Assembly (NCBI GenBank): GCA_046328225.1
Contig: JAXLWZ010000008.1
Location: forward strand, 1-64,000
Direction: 5' to 3'
DNA length: 64,000 bases
Source: Amarobacillus sp046328225
GTDB taxonomy: Bacteria > Chloroflexota > Dehalococcoidia > Tepidiformales > Tepidiformaceae
Part shown: positions 55,991 to 64,000 of the stretch, one piece after another
Numbering within the stretch: the first letter of the stretch is position 1
How the letters are laid out: every line of letters starts with the position of its first letter
Notes under the pieces: model-generated
What the model was told of the DNA's origin: nothing
The model's input: only the letters and a program-made list of their open reading frames with translations
Database searches by the model: none
Program-made: the position numbers and the translations under genes

Positions 55991-57162
55991 CGGTGGTGCC
56001 TCCGGACGATGCGGCGGCCGGCGTGGGGGTCGGTGTAGCCGCCCTTGTCGCGGCTGTAGCGCGAGACGCTGATGAGCACGCCCATCGCGAGCATGACCGC
56101 GGCGAGGGCGTTGCCGCCGAAGCTCAGGAACGGGAGCGGGACGCCGGTGAGCGGAATCACCCGGGTAATGCCTCCGATGTTGAGGAGGGCCTGTGCGGTG
56201 ATCCAGGTGGTGATGCCGGCCGCCACGAGTGTGCCGAAGTCGTCGCGGGAGCTGCGCGCGACCTTGAAGCCGCGGAACATGAGCAGGACGTAGAGCCCCA
56301 GCACCGCGACGCTGGCGATGAGCCCGGCTTCCTCGCCGATGATGGCGAAGACGCCGTCCGTGTGGCTTTCGGGGATATAGAAGAACTTGCCGCGGCTGGC
56401 GCCGAGGCCGAGCCCGTGCCAGCCGCCGTTGCCGATCGCCATCACCGCCTGGAGCGTCTGGAAGGCGTGGCCGCGCGGGTCGGATTCGCCATCGAAGAAG
56501 CCGGCGAGGCGGTCGGCGCGATAGCCCTGGAGGGTGGCGAGCAGGATGACGGCGAGGAGGCCCGCGCCGGCGAGCGCGAACATCTGGGCGAGCGAGGCCC
56601 CGGCCACCCAGAACATCGTCACGGTGATGACGAGGATGATCATGGTCGTGCCGAGGCTGGGTTCGAGAATGATGAGCGCCGCGACCAGGCCAATGATGAT
56701 CATGAAGGGGAGGAGGCCGGCTTCCCAGCTGCGCACCTGCTCCGGGCCCTTGCTCTGCAGCCAGGCGGCGACGTAGAGGATGACGGTGAGCTTGGCGAAC
56801 TCGGCGGGCTGGATGGTGAGGTCGCCGGCGCCGATCCAGCGCTTCGCACCGTTGCCTTCGACACCGACGACGAGGACGGCGGTGAGCATGGCGATGGTGA
56901 TGAGCATGATCGGCGTCGCGTAGCGCTGGTAGATGCGGTAGTCGATGCGCATGGCGACCACCATGAGCGCGGTGCCAATCACCGCCCAGATGAACTGGCG
57001 GAAGATGTAGTAGTTCGCGTCGCCGAAGCGGGCGAGGCCGATGACGAAGCTCGCGCTCCAGACGGCGACGAGGCCGATGATGGTGAGCGCGGCGGCCAGC
57101 GCGATGAGGGCGAAGTCGGGGCGGCCGGGAGCCCAATCTCCGGTGCGGGGGGCAGCAGCCAT
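55987..57162 (-). CDS. ftsW: SEDS glycosyltransferase FtsW
   Basis: The septal peptidoglycan polymerase (SEDS family); 391 residues with about ten membrane segments. Family blocks: GAKRWIGAGDLTIQPAEFAK, DRLAGFFDGESDPRGHAFQ, FAIIGEEAGLIASVAVLGLY and the end block PLTGVPLPFLSFGGNALAAV. A basic cytoplasmic tail follows. It overlaps murD by one base. Confidence 0.95.
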   Translation of the reverse strand: MAAAPRTGDWAPGRPDFALIALAAALTIIGLVAVWSASFVIGLARFGDANYYIFRQFIWAVIGTALMVVAMRIDYRIYQRYATPIMLITIAMLTAVLVVGVEGNGAKRWIGAGDLTIQPAEFAKLTVILYVAAWLQSKGPEQVRSWEAGLLPFMIIIGLVAALIILEPSLGTTMIILVITVTMFWVAGASLAQMFALAGAGLLAVILLATLQGYRADRLAGFFDGESDPRGHAFQTLQAVMAIGNGGWHGLGLGASRGKFFYIPESHTDGVFAIIGEEAGLIASVAVLGLYVLLMFRGFKVARSSRDDFGTLVAAGITTWITAQALLNIGGITRVIPLTGVPLPFLSFGGNALAAVMLAMGVLISVSRYSRDKGGYTDPHAGRRIVRRHHR

Positions 57163-58553
57163 CACGCCACCTCCTTGAAGCCGGGGAGCGCCCGGACCAG
57201 CGCGCGGAAGGCTTCGCCGCGCGCCTCGAAATGCGGATAGACATCGAAGCTCGTGCCGGCGGGTGAAAGCAGGACCGCGTCGCCCGGCTGCACGCGCGCG
57301 GCGGCAGCCGCCACTGCGTCGTCGAGGGTGGCGACGAGGGAGCAATCGGCGACGGCGGTACACATGGCATCGCGGAAGAGGGCGCCGGATTCGCCGAAGC
57401 AGACGATGGCGCGGCAGCGTTCGCGAGCGAGGGTCTGCAGGCCATCGAGCGGGAGCTTCTTGTCGCGGCCGCCGAGGAGGAGGACGACGGGCTCGGTGAG
57501 CGCGCGGAGGCCGGCCATGGTGCGCTCGGGCGAGGTGGCGATGCTGTCGTTGATCCAGGTCGCGCCGCCAGCGGTGCCCACGATTTCGAGGCGATGGGGC
57601 ACGCCGGGGAAAGCCCGCGCGGCGCGGGCGATGGCCTCGACGGGGATGCCGGCGGCATCGGCGATGGCGCAGGCCATGACGACGTTCGCGACATTGTGTT
57701 CGCCGCGCAGGCGGATGGCGGCTCGGTCGATCACAACGCGCGGGCGGCCGCCGCGGCGGACGAGAACCTCGCCGCCTTCGAGCCAGGCGCCATCGCCAGC
57801 GACTTCGCCACGGAGCGAGGTGCGCGCGAGGCGGCCGTGCACGGACGGGATGAGCCCGATGCTCGTGTCGTCGTCGACATTGAGGATGGCGATATCGGCG
57901 GCCGACTGGTGGGCGAGCAGGTTGCGCTTGAGGCCGACGTATTCGTCCCAGCGGAACTGGTCGAGGTGATTGGGCGTGATGTTCGTGATCGCGCCGATGG
58001 CGGGCGAGCGGTCGGTGTACTGCAGCTGGGTATGGCTGATTTCGAGGATGACGGTGGTGGCGGGCGTGATTTCGCCGAGGCGGCCGAGGAGGGCCTCGCC
58101 GATGTTGCCGCCGACGATGTGCTCGATCCCGGCCTCGCGCGCCATCGCACCGACGAGGGCCGTGGTCGTGGACTTGCCGCTCGAGCCGGTGATGCCGATG
58201 ACGCGCCCGGGGCAGAGCTGGAGGAAGAGGCGCATCTGCGACGTGATGGGGATGCCGAGCTCGCGGGCGCGGGCGAGGGCGGGGTCGTAGCGGAGCACGG
58301 ATTGGGAGACCGCGACGAGGTCGAAGCCGGCGGGGTCGAGCAGCGGCCGGCCGGTGACGACGCGTTCGACGCCGGCGGGGGCGGAGGCTTTCGCGGCGGC
58401 GAGCTGCGCATCGGTGCGGGTGTCGGACATGGTGACGGCGGCGCCGTTCGCGAGGAGCCAGGCCGCGAGGTCTCGCCCTTCGATGCCGAGGGAGTAGACG
58501 AGCACGCGGCGGCCGCGCACTTCGGGGGCGTTGCCGCGCGCCGGAGCGGTCAT
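57162..58553 (-). CDS. murD: UDP-N-acetylmuramoyl-L-alanine--D-glutamate ligase
   Basis: A 463-residue Mur ligase adding D-Glu. N-terminal RRVLVYSLGIEGRDLAAWLL, P-loop GSSGKSTTT (~123-131), NITPNHLDQF, and the C-terminal INDSIATSPERTMAGL plus LLLGGRDKKLPLDGL. It overlaps mraY by 4 nt. Confidence 0.95.
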   Translation of the reverse strand: MTAPARGNAPEVRGRRVLVYSLGIEGRDLAAWLLANGAAVTMSDTRTDAQLAAAKASAPAGVERVVTGRPLLDPAGFDLVAVSQSVLRYDPALARARELGIPITSQMRLFLQLCPGRVIGITGSSGKSTTTALVGAMAREAGIEHIVGGNIGEALLGRLGEITPATTVILEISHTQLQYTDRSPAIGAITNITPNHLDQFRWDEYVGLKRNLLAHQSAADIAILNVDDDTSIGLIPSVHGRLARTSLRGEVAGDGAWLEGGEVLVRRGGRPRVVIDRAAIRLRGEHNVANVVMACAIADAAGIPVEAIARAARAFPGVPHRLEIVGTAGGATWINDSIATSPERTMAGLRALTEPVVLLLGGRDKKLPLDGLQTLARERCRAIVCFGESGALFRDAMCTAVADCSLVATLDDAVAAAAARVQPGDAVLLSPAGTSFDVYPHFEARGEAFRALVRALPGFKEVA

Positions 58554-59518
58554 TCGGGCACCGCCAGGGCGAGCGCGACGCCGAGCATGGCCGCGGCGAT
58601 GGCGACGAGCCAGGCGCGGGTGACGATCTGGGTCTCGGCCCAGCCGCTCAGCTCGAGGTGCATATGGAAGGGAGCGCGCTTGAAGAAGCGCTTGCCGCCC
58701 GTCGCCCGGAAGTAGGCGATCTGGATGATGTTGGAGAGGGCTTCGATGACGAAGACGATGCCGATGACGGGGAGCAGCAGCCATTGCCCCGTCATCAAGG
58801 CGACGACGGCGAGGCTGGAGCCGAGGGCGAGCGCGCCGGTATCGCCCATGAAGACGAGCGCCGGGTGGGCGTTGTACCAGAGGAAGCCGAGGTTCGCGCC
58901 GGCGATGATGAAAGCGAACGTGGCGACGTATTCCTGCCCCTGGATGAAGGCGATGATGCCGTAGGCGATGAAGGCAATAAGCGTCGTGCCGCCGTCGAGG
59001 CCATCGAGGCCATCGGTGACGGCGACCGCGGCGGTGGTGGCGACGATGGTCACGACGGCGATGGGCAGGTAGAACAGCCCGAGCTCGTGGCGGCCCTGCC
59101 AGGGGATGTTGATCGACTGGACCTCGATGTGGTCGTAGAGGATCCAGGCGGCGCCGCTGGCGAGGACGGTAGTGAAGAGGATCTTGAAGCGCCAGCTGAG
59201 GCCGGTCTGGCGGCGGCCCTGGAGCGTGCCCATGTCATCGATGACGCCGGCGGCGCCGGTGATGCCGATCATGGCCAGGGGCAGGAGGATCGAGCGGTGG
59301 TCCCACCATTCGACGGCGACCGCGGCGACGAGGAAGGTGGGCGCCCAGATCATGAGGCCGCCGAAGGTGGGGGTACCGGCCTTCTTGTTATGGGCCTCGG
59401 TCTGGTATTCGCTGATGGCCTTGCCGGCTTTCTGGGCACGGAGGTAGCGAAGGATGGGGATCCCAAGGACCAGGCCCAGGCCGAAGGTGACGACGCCAGA
59501 GATGAGGGCGTGAATCAC
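58550..59518 (-). CDS. mraY: Phospho-N-acetylmuramoyl-pentapeptide-transferase
   Basis: The integral membrane enzyme that makes lipid I from UDP-MurNAc-pentapeptide and undecaprenyl phosphate; 322 residues and about ten hydrophobic segments. HNKKAGTPTFGGLMI (~43-57), the Asp-rich TDGLDGLDGGTTL, FMGDTGALALG and the HMHLELSGWAE loop. Start GTG 59518 overlaps the murF stop (GTGA). Confidence 0.96.
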   Translation of the reverse strand: MIHALISGVVTFGLGLVLGIPILRYLRAQKAGKAISEYQTEAHNKKAGTPTFGGLMIWAPTFLVAAVAVEWWDHRSILLPLAMIGITGAAGVIDDMGTLQGRRQTGLSWRFKILFTTVLASGAAWILYDHIEVQSINIPWQGRHELGLFYLPIAVVTIVATTAAVAVTDGLDGLDGGTTLIAFIAYGIIAFIQGQEYVATFAFIIAGANLGFLWYNAHPALVFMGDTGALALGSSLAVVALMTGQWLLLPVIGIVFVIEALSNIIQIAYFRATGGKRFFKRAPFHMHLELSGWAETQIVTRAWLVAIAAAMLGVALALAVPE

Positions 59519-60912
59519 GGCGCGGCCTCGAGGAGTGGGATGATGGTCTCCAGGGCTTCGCTGCGGCTGCCCTTCACGAGCACGGCGTCGCCCTCGCGGA
59601 GTTGGCCGGCGAGGTAGGCGGCGGCTTCGTCCTTCGACGGGAACCAGCGTATGCCGGCGAGCCCGGCGGCCTTCGCGGCGTCGGCGACGATGCGGCCGAG
59701 CTCGCCGAAGGTGACCAGCGCGGTGCAGTTCGCGGCGGCGATTTCGCCGATGCGGCGGTGTTCGGCCTCGGCGTGCTCACCGAGCTCGGCCATCTTGCCG
59801 AGGAAGGCGATGGTGCGGGCGCCGCTCGTGCGCTGGGCGCCGAGCATGGCGAGTGCCCCGGCCATGGAGGCGGGGCTGGCGTTGTAGCGGTCGTCGATGA
59901 TGGTGGCGCCGTTGCGGCCGGGGAGGGGCTTCGCGCGGCCGGCGACCTCGGCGCGGCCGATGCTGTTGGCGGCATCGAAGAAGGACACGCCGAGGGCCAT
60001 CGCCACGGCCATGGCCGAGAGGGCGGCGGGCACGGTGTGCTCGCCCGGGAGCGGCGAATCGACGCGCGCCTGCTTCGCCCCGGAAGACACGAAGAAGCGG
60101 CCGCCGGCGAGACCTTCGCCGTGGTAGTCGGACCAGGCGAGGAGCGGGCGCGGCTGCGAACGGTCGAGCCAGCGGCCGAAGGTGACCGTGCGGCAGGCCA
60201 GGCCATCGACGGCCGGGGCAATGCGGGGGTCATCGGTATTCAGGACGGCGGTGCCGGACTCCGGGAGCCAGCGCGCGAGGCTGAGCTTCTCGTTCGCGAT
60301 CGCCTCGATGCTGCCGAGCTTTTCGACGTGGGTGAGGCCGACGTTGAGGACGACACCGACCTCGGGCTCGGCGATTTCGCACAGCTGGACGATTTCGCCC
60401 TTCGAATCCATGCCCATTTCGAGGACGGAGACCTGGTGCTCCTCGGTGAGGGAGAGGAGAGCGAGTGGGAGGCCTTCGCGCGAGTTGAAGTTGCCGGTGC
60501 TGCGATGGGTGCGGAAGTGCCGCGAGAGCACGGCCGCCGTCATCTCCTTGGCGGTGGTCTTGCCGACGGTGCCGGTGATGCCGACGACGCGGGCGCGGCA
60601 GTGGCGGCGCCAGGCATGCGCGAGCTCCCCGACGGCGCGGGTGGCATCGGGCGCGACGATGATCGTCTTGCCGGGCCATTCACCCTCGGGGGCGCGTTCG
60701 CAGATGGCGGCGACGGCGCCGTTGACGAGCGCGGGCGCGACGTAGAGGTTGCCATCGGTGTTTTCGCCCGGGAAGGCGGTGAAGAGGTCCCCGGGGAGGA
60801 CGTTGCGGGAGTCGGCGGCGCCGCCGGTGATCGGGCTGTCGGGACCTTCGGTGACACTGTAGCCGCGTTCGCGCATGGCCCGGGCGGCGAAGGCCGTGGT
60901 GAGGGTCGTCAT
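59515..60912 (-). CDS. murF: UDP-N-acetylmuramoyl-tripeptide--D-alanyl-D-alanine ligase
   Basis: A 465-residue Mur ligase adding D-Ala-D-Ala. N-terminal domain with GGAADSRNVLPGDLFTAFPG, P-loop GITGTVGKTTAKE (~111-123), EMGMDSKGEIVQLCEIAEP, and C-terminal IDDRYNASPASMAGALAML. It directly follows ftsI with a 4-nt overlap; murE, usually between ftsI and murF, is absent. Confidence 0.95.
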   Translation of the reverse strand: MTTLTTAFAARAMRERGYSVTEGPDSPITGGAADSRNVLPGDLFTAFPGENTDGNLYVAPALVNGAVAAICERAPEGEWPGKTIIVAPDATRAVGELAHAWRRHCRARVVGITGTVGKTTAKEMTAAVLSRHFRTHRSTGNFNSREGLPLALLSLTEEHQVSVLEMGMDSKGEIVQLCEIAEPEVGVVLNVGLTHVEKLGSIEAIANEKLSLARWLPESGTAVLNTDDPRIAPAVDGLACRTVTFGRWLDRSQPRPLLAWSDYHGEGLAGGRFFVSSGAKQARVDSPLPGEHTVPAALSAMAVAMALGVSFFDAANSIGRAEVAGRAKPLPGRNGATIIDDRYNASPASMAGALAMLGAQRTSGARTIAFLGKMAELGEHAEAEHRRIGEIAAANCTALVTFGELGRIVADAAKAAGLAGIRWFPSKDEAAAYLAGQLREGDAVLVKGSRSEALETIIPLLEAAP

Positions 60913-62645
60913 CGCCGCACCTGCTTCGCGTCCGCGCTGGGGAGGACGTTGAGGTAGTTCAGGGCGTCATCGAGGATGGCGGCGGCGACGGGAGCGGCCG
61001 CGACACGCCCGGTGAGCAGGTCCTGGTTCTGGTCGAGCTTCACGAGGACGATGAGCTTCGGGTCATCGGTCGGGGCGAATTCGACGAACGAGGCGATCTG
61101 GCGGTCGTCGTAGCCGCTGGCGACGGGAACGTTGGCGGTGCCGGACTTGCCGCCGGCGGTGTAGTTGCGCGGCTGCATCGGGTCGGGCCAGCCGGGGTTG
61201 ACGACCTTTTCGAGCATCATGCGGATGGTGGCGCTGGTCTGCGCGGAGATGGCGCGACCTTCGGCGGCGGGGGCGATGTCGTGGCGGACGCCGTGCTCGT
61301 CGATGGTAGCGCGCACGAGGTGCGGCTTCATGAGCATGCCGCCGTTGATGCAGGCGGCGATGGCCGAGAGCATCTGGATGGGCGTGACGCTGATGGATTG
61401 GCCGAACGACTGCGTGGCGAGGTCGACGGGCGACCACGGCGGCTCAAGGTGCTCGTCCTCGGGCTTGCGGATGATGCCCTCGGCCTCGCCGGAGAGATCG
61501 ATGCCGGTGGTGCGGCCGAAGCCGAACGCGTCGAGGTATTTATGGAAGAGAGGCTGGCCGAGCTTTTCGACCATGAAGACGGCGCCGGTGTTGATGGAGT
61601 TCTGGAGCACGCCTGTCATGGTCTGGGTTCCGTAGACACGGTCGTCCCAGTTCTTGATGGTCACGTCGTACAACCGGATTTCACCCGTATCGACGTACGA
61701 GGTGTCGGGGGTGACGAGGCCCTGGTCGATGGCGGCGGCGGCGGTGACGACCTTCATGACGGAGCCTGGTTCGTAGAGGTCGGTGACGGCGCGGTTCTTG
61801 AGCAGTTCGACCTGCTTCTTGTCGGAGAGATCGAGGGAGCTGTACTTGAGGCCGGGGCTGCTGGCGAGGGCGAGGATTTCGCCGGTGTGCGGGTCCATCA
61901 TGATGACGCTGCCGCCCTGGGCACGGTGCTCCTTGACGGCGGCATCGAGCTTCTGCTCGGCCATCTGCTGGAGATAGCGGTCGATGGTGAGGACGAGGTC
62001 GTTGCCGGGGCGGGGCTCTTCGACCACGGAACGGCCGAAGGGGATGGGGTCGCCGGTGGTATCGCGTTCATAGACGGCCTTGCCGGGCTTGCCCAGGAGA
62101 TCGGCGTTGTGCGAGAGCTCGATGCCGGCGAGGCCGGTGTTATCGAGGCCGGTGAGGCCCAGCACGCTCGCGCCGACGTCGCCCTCGGGGTTGACGCGCT
62201 TGCTATCGGGGAGGAGGACGACGCCGGGGATCTCGGCGGCGGCGATGGCGTGGCCGACCTCGTAATCGACGTCGCGGGCGATGAGGACGTCGCCGTTCTT
62301 GTTCGCGACCATGCCGCGTATGGCGGCCGGGTCCATCCTCAGGAGCTTCCCGAGCTGGTCGGAGGCTGGGCCGGAGCGTTCGGGGGCGCGCCAGGTGCGG
62401 CCGCTGATGTAGACGTTCCAGGTATCGACGGAAGCGGCGAGGACGTTGCCGTTGCGATCGAGGATGGAGCCGCGGCGGGCGTAGAAGGTGGAGTCGGCGG
62501 TCTGCTCTTCGCGCGTCTGGCGGGCGTAGGCGTTGTGCTGGAGCACCTGGAGCTGCACGAGGCGGCCGAGGATGACCAGGGCGAAGGCACCCAGGAACGC
62601 AGCGGGCAACCAGACCCGGCGAGTGCCATGCCCTCGCTGTGTCAT
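60909..62645 (-). CDS. ftsI: Septal peptidoglycan transpeptidase FtsI (class B PBP)
   Basis: A 578-residue class B penicillin-binding protein. One N-terminal membrane helix (~12-33), pedestal with YARRGSILDRNGNVLA, transpeptidase motifs: SVMK (S295-K298), SIN (S350-N352) and KSG (K500-G502). No PASTA domains at the C-terminus. ATG 62645 follows GGAGGCGCG-type purine sequence. Partner of FtsW in septal synthesis. Confidence 0.95.
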   Translation of the reverse strand: MTQRGHGTRRVWLPAAFLGAFALVILGRLVQLQVLQHNAYARQTREEQTADSTFYARRGSILDRNGNVLAASVDTWNVYISGRTWRAPERSGPASDQLGKLLRMDPAAIRGMVANKNGDVLIARDVDYEVGHAIAAAEIPGVVLLPDSKRVNPEGDVGASVLGLTGLDNTGLAGIELSHNADLLGKPGKAVYERDTTGDPIPFGRSVVEEPRPGNDLVLTIDRYLQQMAEQKLDAAVKEHRAQGGSVIMMDPHTGEILALASSPGLKYSSLDLSDKKQVELLKNRAVTDLYEPGSVMKVVTAAAAIDQGLVTPDTSYVDTGEIRLYDVTIKNWDDRVYGTQTMTGVLQNSINTGAVFMVEKLGQPLFHKYLDAFGFGRTTGIDLSGEAEGIIRKPEDEHLEPPWSPVDLATQSFGQSISVTPIQMLSAIAACINGGMLMKPHLVRATIDEHGVRHDIAPAAEGRAISAQTSATIRMMLEKVVNPGWPDPMQPRNYTAGGKSGTANVPVASGYDDRQIASFVEFAPTDDPKLIVLVKLDQNQDLLTGRVAAAPVAAAILDDALNYLNVLPSADAKQVRR

Positions 62646-62694
62646 CCGAACGCGCCTCCTGCCGGCTGGCGGGGGAGCCTGGCCGGCGACCGGT

Positions 62695-63132
62695 TTATTG
62701 CCCCAGGTGCACCCACTTCAGGAGTGACTGCCACCAGGACTCGGGCTCGTCCGTTTTGGGGGCGGGCCCGGGGAGATACTCGGAAGGGATCTTGGCGGGC
62801 GCGGGGCCCGGATCGGAGATGGTGACGTAGATGGGGGTTTCGCCAGGCCCGAGGCCGATTTCGGCGGCGCGGCGCTGGATGCGCGGCAGCGACGTGAGCT
62901 GCGCGACATCGGCCTCGAGGAGGCGAATCTCGCCGTTGATGCGCGTCTGTTCCGCATCAAGGCGCTGGACTTCGAAGCCGCGGCTCGTGGCCGTGCTGTT
63001 CTGGAGCACGGGGAGCATGGCGGCGAGACCGGCGATGACGATGGCGGCGAGGACCCAGCCGTTAACCCCGGGGAGACGGACGGGGACGGGGAGCGAGCGG
63101 CGCTGACCGTAGGGGTGGTTAATCGCGGCCAT
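62695..63132 (-). CDS. ftsL: FtsL/septum-formation-initiator-like cell division protein
   Basis: A 145-residue bitopic protein: a short basic cytoplasmic part, one membrane helix (~26-45), then a coiled-coil-like segment (RGFEVQRLDAEQTRINGEIR, then LLEADVAQLTSLPRIQ) and a Pro-rich C-terminus ending WWQSLLKWVHLGQ, which may be amphipathic. FtsL sequences are poorly conserved; the call depends on topology and position between rsmH and ftsI. Confidence 0.8.
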   Translation of the reverse strand: MAAINHPYGQRRSLPVPVRLPGVNGWVLAAIVIAGLAAMLPVLQNSTATSRGFEVQRLDAEQTRINGEIRLLEADVAQLTSLPRIQRRAAEIGLGPGETPIYVTISDPGPAPAKIPSEYLPGPAPKTDEPESWWQSLLKWVHLGQ

Positions 63133-63213
63133 GGCCCCTCCTCCAACGGTGGGTGACCCGCGCGAGTGGCGGGATGGCGAGCGCGGCCGTGAGCCGCGTT
63201 CCGGGCGGCACGG

Positions 63214-64000
63214 CTAACGGATCCGTTCGGCGGCGCGGAGCACGGCGCTCCGCGCGCGGGGGTTCGATGCGACTTCGGCCTTGGAGGGGCGAACGGCACG
63301 GCGGGTGAGGTCGCGCAGGGTGGCGACGTGGCCGCAGCGGCAGACCGGGAGGCCTGGGGGGCAAAGGCAGTCGGCGGCCTCGCGGCGGATGTACTGCTTC
63401 ACCATGCGGTCTTCGAGAGAATGAAAGCTGATCACGACGAGTTTCCCGCCGTCGTCGTGAGCGGTTCCAGGGCCGAGCAGGCTGTGGGCTTGCGGGAGGG
63501 CCGCGTCAAGGCTGTCGAGTTCGCCATTGACGCGGATCCGGAGCGCAAGAAAGACCTTGGTGGCGGGGTGAATTTGGGTTCGGCCTTTTGCACCCCCCAC
63601 AGCCTGCTCGACGGCTCTGGCCAGATCCCACGTCGTCCGCAGGGGACGAGCGCGGAGGATGGCGGCGGCGATGCGGCGCGATGCGCGCTCCTCGCCGTAG
63701 CGCCAGATGAGGTCCGCGATTTCGGCCTCATCCCATTCGTTGAGGATTTCGGCCGCGGTGAGCCCGCCGGAGCGCTGGTCCATGCGCATATCCAGGGGGC
63801 CTTCCTGGCCGAACATGAAGCCCCGCTCGGGGGCGCCGAACTGCAGCGACGAGACGCCGAGGTCCATGAGGATGCCGTCGGCATGGTCGATGCCTTCCGC
63901 GGCGGCCAGCGCGGCGAGATCGCGGAAGTTCCCGTGGGCGAAACTGATGTGCCTCCCAAACACGGTCAGCTTCGCCCGCGCGAACTCCAGCGCATCGCGG
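63214..64000 (-). CDS. rsmH: 16S rRNA (cytosine-1402-N4)-methyltransferase RsmH, 5'-truncated by window edge
   Basis: RsmH (MraW) methylates C1402 in the 16S decoding centre. At least 260 C-terminal residues are present; the frame stays open through the window edge, so the start lies beyond it (a GTG at 63963 is internal). Blocks: DGILMDLGVSSLQFGAPERG, FMFGQEGPLDMRMD, KVFLALRIRVNGELDSLDAA, VVISFHSLEDRMVK and a C-terminal NPRARSAVLRAAERI. First visible gene of the dcw cluster. Confidence 0.96.
   Translation of the reverse strand, partial: RDALEFARAKLTVFGRHISFAHGNFRDLAALAAAEGIDHADGILMDLGVSSLQFGAPERGFMFGQEGPLDMRMDQRSGGLTAAEILNEWDEAEIADLIWRYGEERASRRIAAAILRARPLRTTWDLARAVEQAVGGAKGRTQIHPATKVFLALRIRVNGELDSLDAALPQAHSLLGPGTAHDDGGKLVVISFHSLEDRMVKQYIRREAADCLCPPGLPVCRCGHVATLRDLTRRAVRPSKAEVASNPRARSAVLRAAERIR

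Overview
The window is a visibly G+C-rich, gene-dense bacterial chromosome segment with no rRNA, no convincing tRNA, no CRISPR array and no insertion sequence. Protein character suggests a Chloroflexota-like bacterium: flagellar hook genes, dispersed complex I genes, surface proteins with long TP-rich linkers, and ER/archaeal-type (SipW-like) signal peptidases. The taxon is an inference from family resemblance and was not tested by any search. All CDS starts were chosen by eye from ribosome-binding sites, neighbour overlaps or conserved N-termini.

Layout. 1-3.7 kb: flagellar hook cluster (fliK 3' part, flgD, a small flagellar operon protein, flgE). 3.8-5.2 kb: an anchored beta-propeller and a frameshifted zinc-finger gene. 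5.3-8.3 kb: rpsO-pnp. 8.4-15.7 kb: housekeeping genes (P-loop kinase, cyclophilin, folC, CoA-transferase, CNNM/HlyC-type membrane protein, inositol-phosphatase-like enzyme, glycerate kinase). 15.7-25.3 kb: the most distinctive region, two minus-strand operons for secreted proteins, each with its own SipW-type signal peptidase. 25.6-29.5 kb: CDGSH protein, glutamine amidotransferase, NTF2-like protein, metallo-hydrolase, nuoB. 29.5-37.3 kb: serine hydrolase, two signal-less HtrA-like proteases with a LuxR regulator, a TAT-exported multicopper oxidase, PPOX-like and GNAT-like proteins and universal stress proteins. 37.4-48 kb: leuA, nuoG, nuoI, a HicB-like antitoxin, a degenerate GGDEF protein, an RNHCP protein, SDR, asnB, alpha/beta hydrolase. 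48.2-64 kb: an almost complete dcw cell-wall/division cluster on the minus strand, from rsmH (cut by the window edge) to ftsZ, lacking murE.

The candidate new system is the pair of surface-protein operons. Operon 1 (21568 down to 15732) encodes three TasA/camelysin-like proteins, a SipW-type peptidase fused to an N-terminal multi-pass membrane domain, another secreted protein with a SipW-like signal, and a C-terminally anchored relative. Operon 2 (24866 down to 22148) encodes two small paralogous secreted proteins, a second SipW-type peptidase, and an RTX calcium-binding-repeat protein. The leaders of both operons share a roughly 165-nt element that folds into five hairpins with compensatory changes between the copies, plus an upstream 45-bp block whose two conserved boxes have identical spacing. 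Each operon also has a protein with a TP-rich linker ending in the same TPRTGPGG tail. I infer two co-regulated modules building a surface fibre or matrix.

Other genome-scale patterns: at least eight genes with little or no ribosome-binding site begin 6-9 nt after a -10-like hexamer (leaderless transcription), and four intergenic spaces carry short tandem repeats whose unit is always 7 bp but whose sequence differs at each locus.
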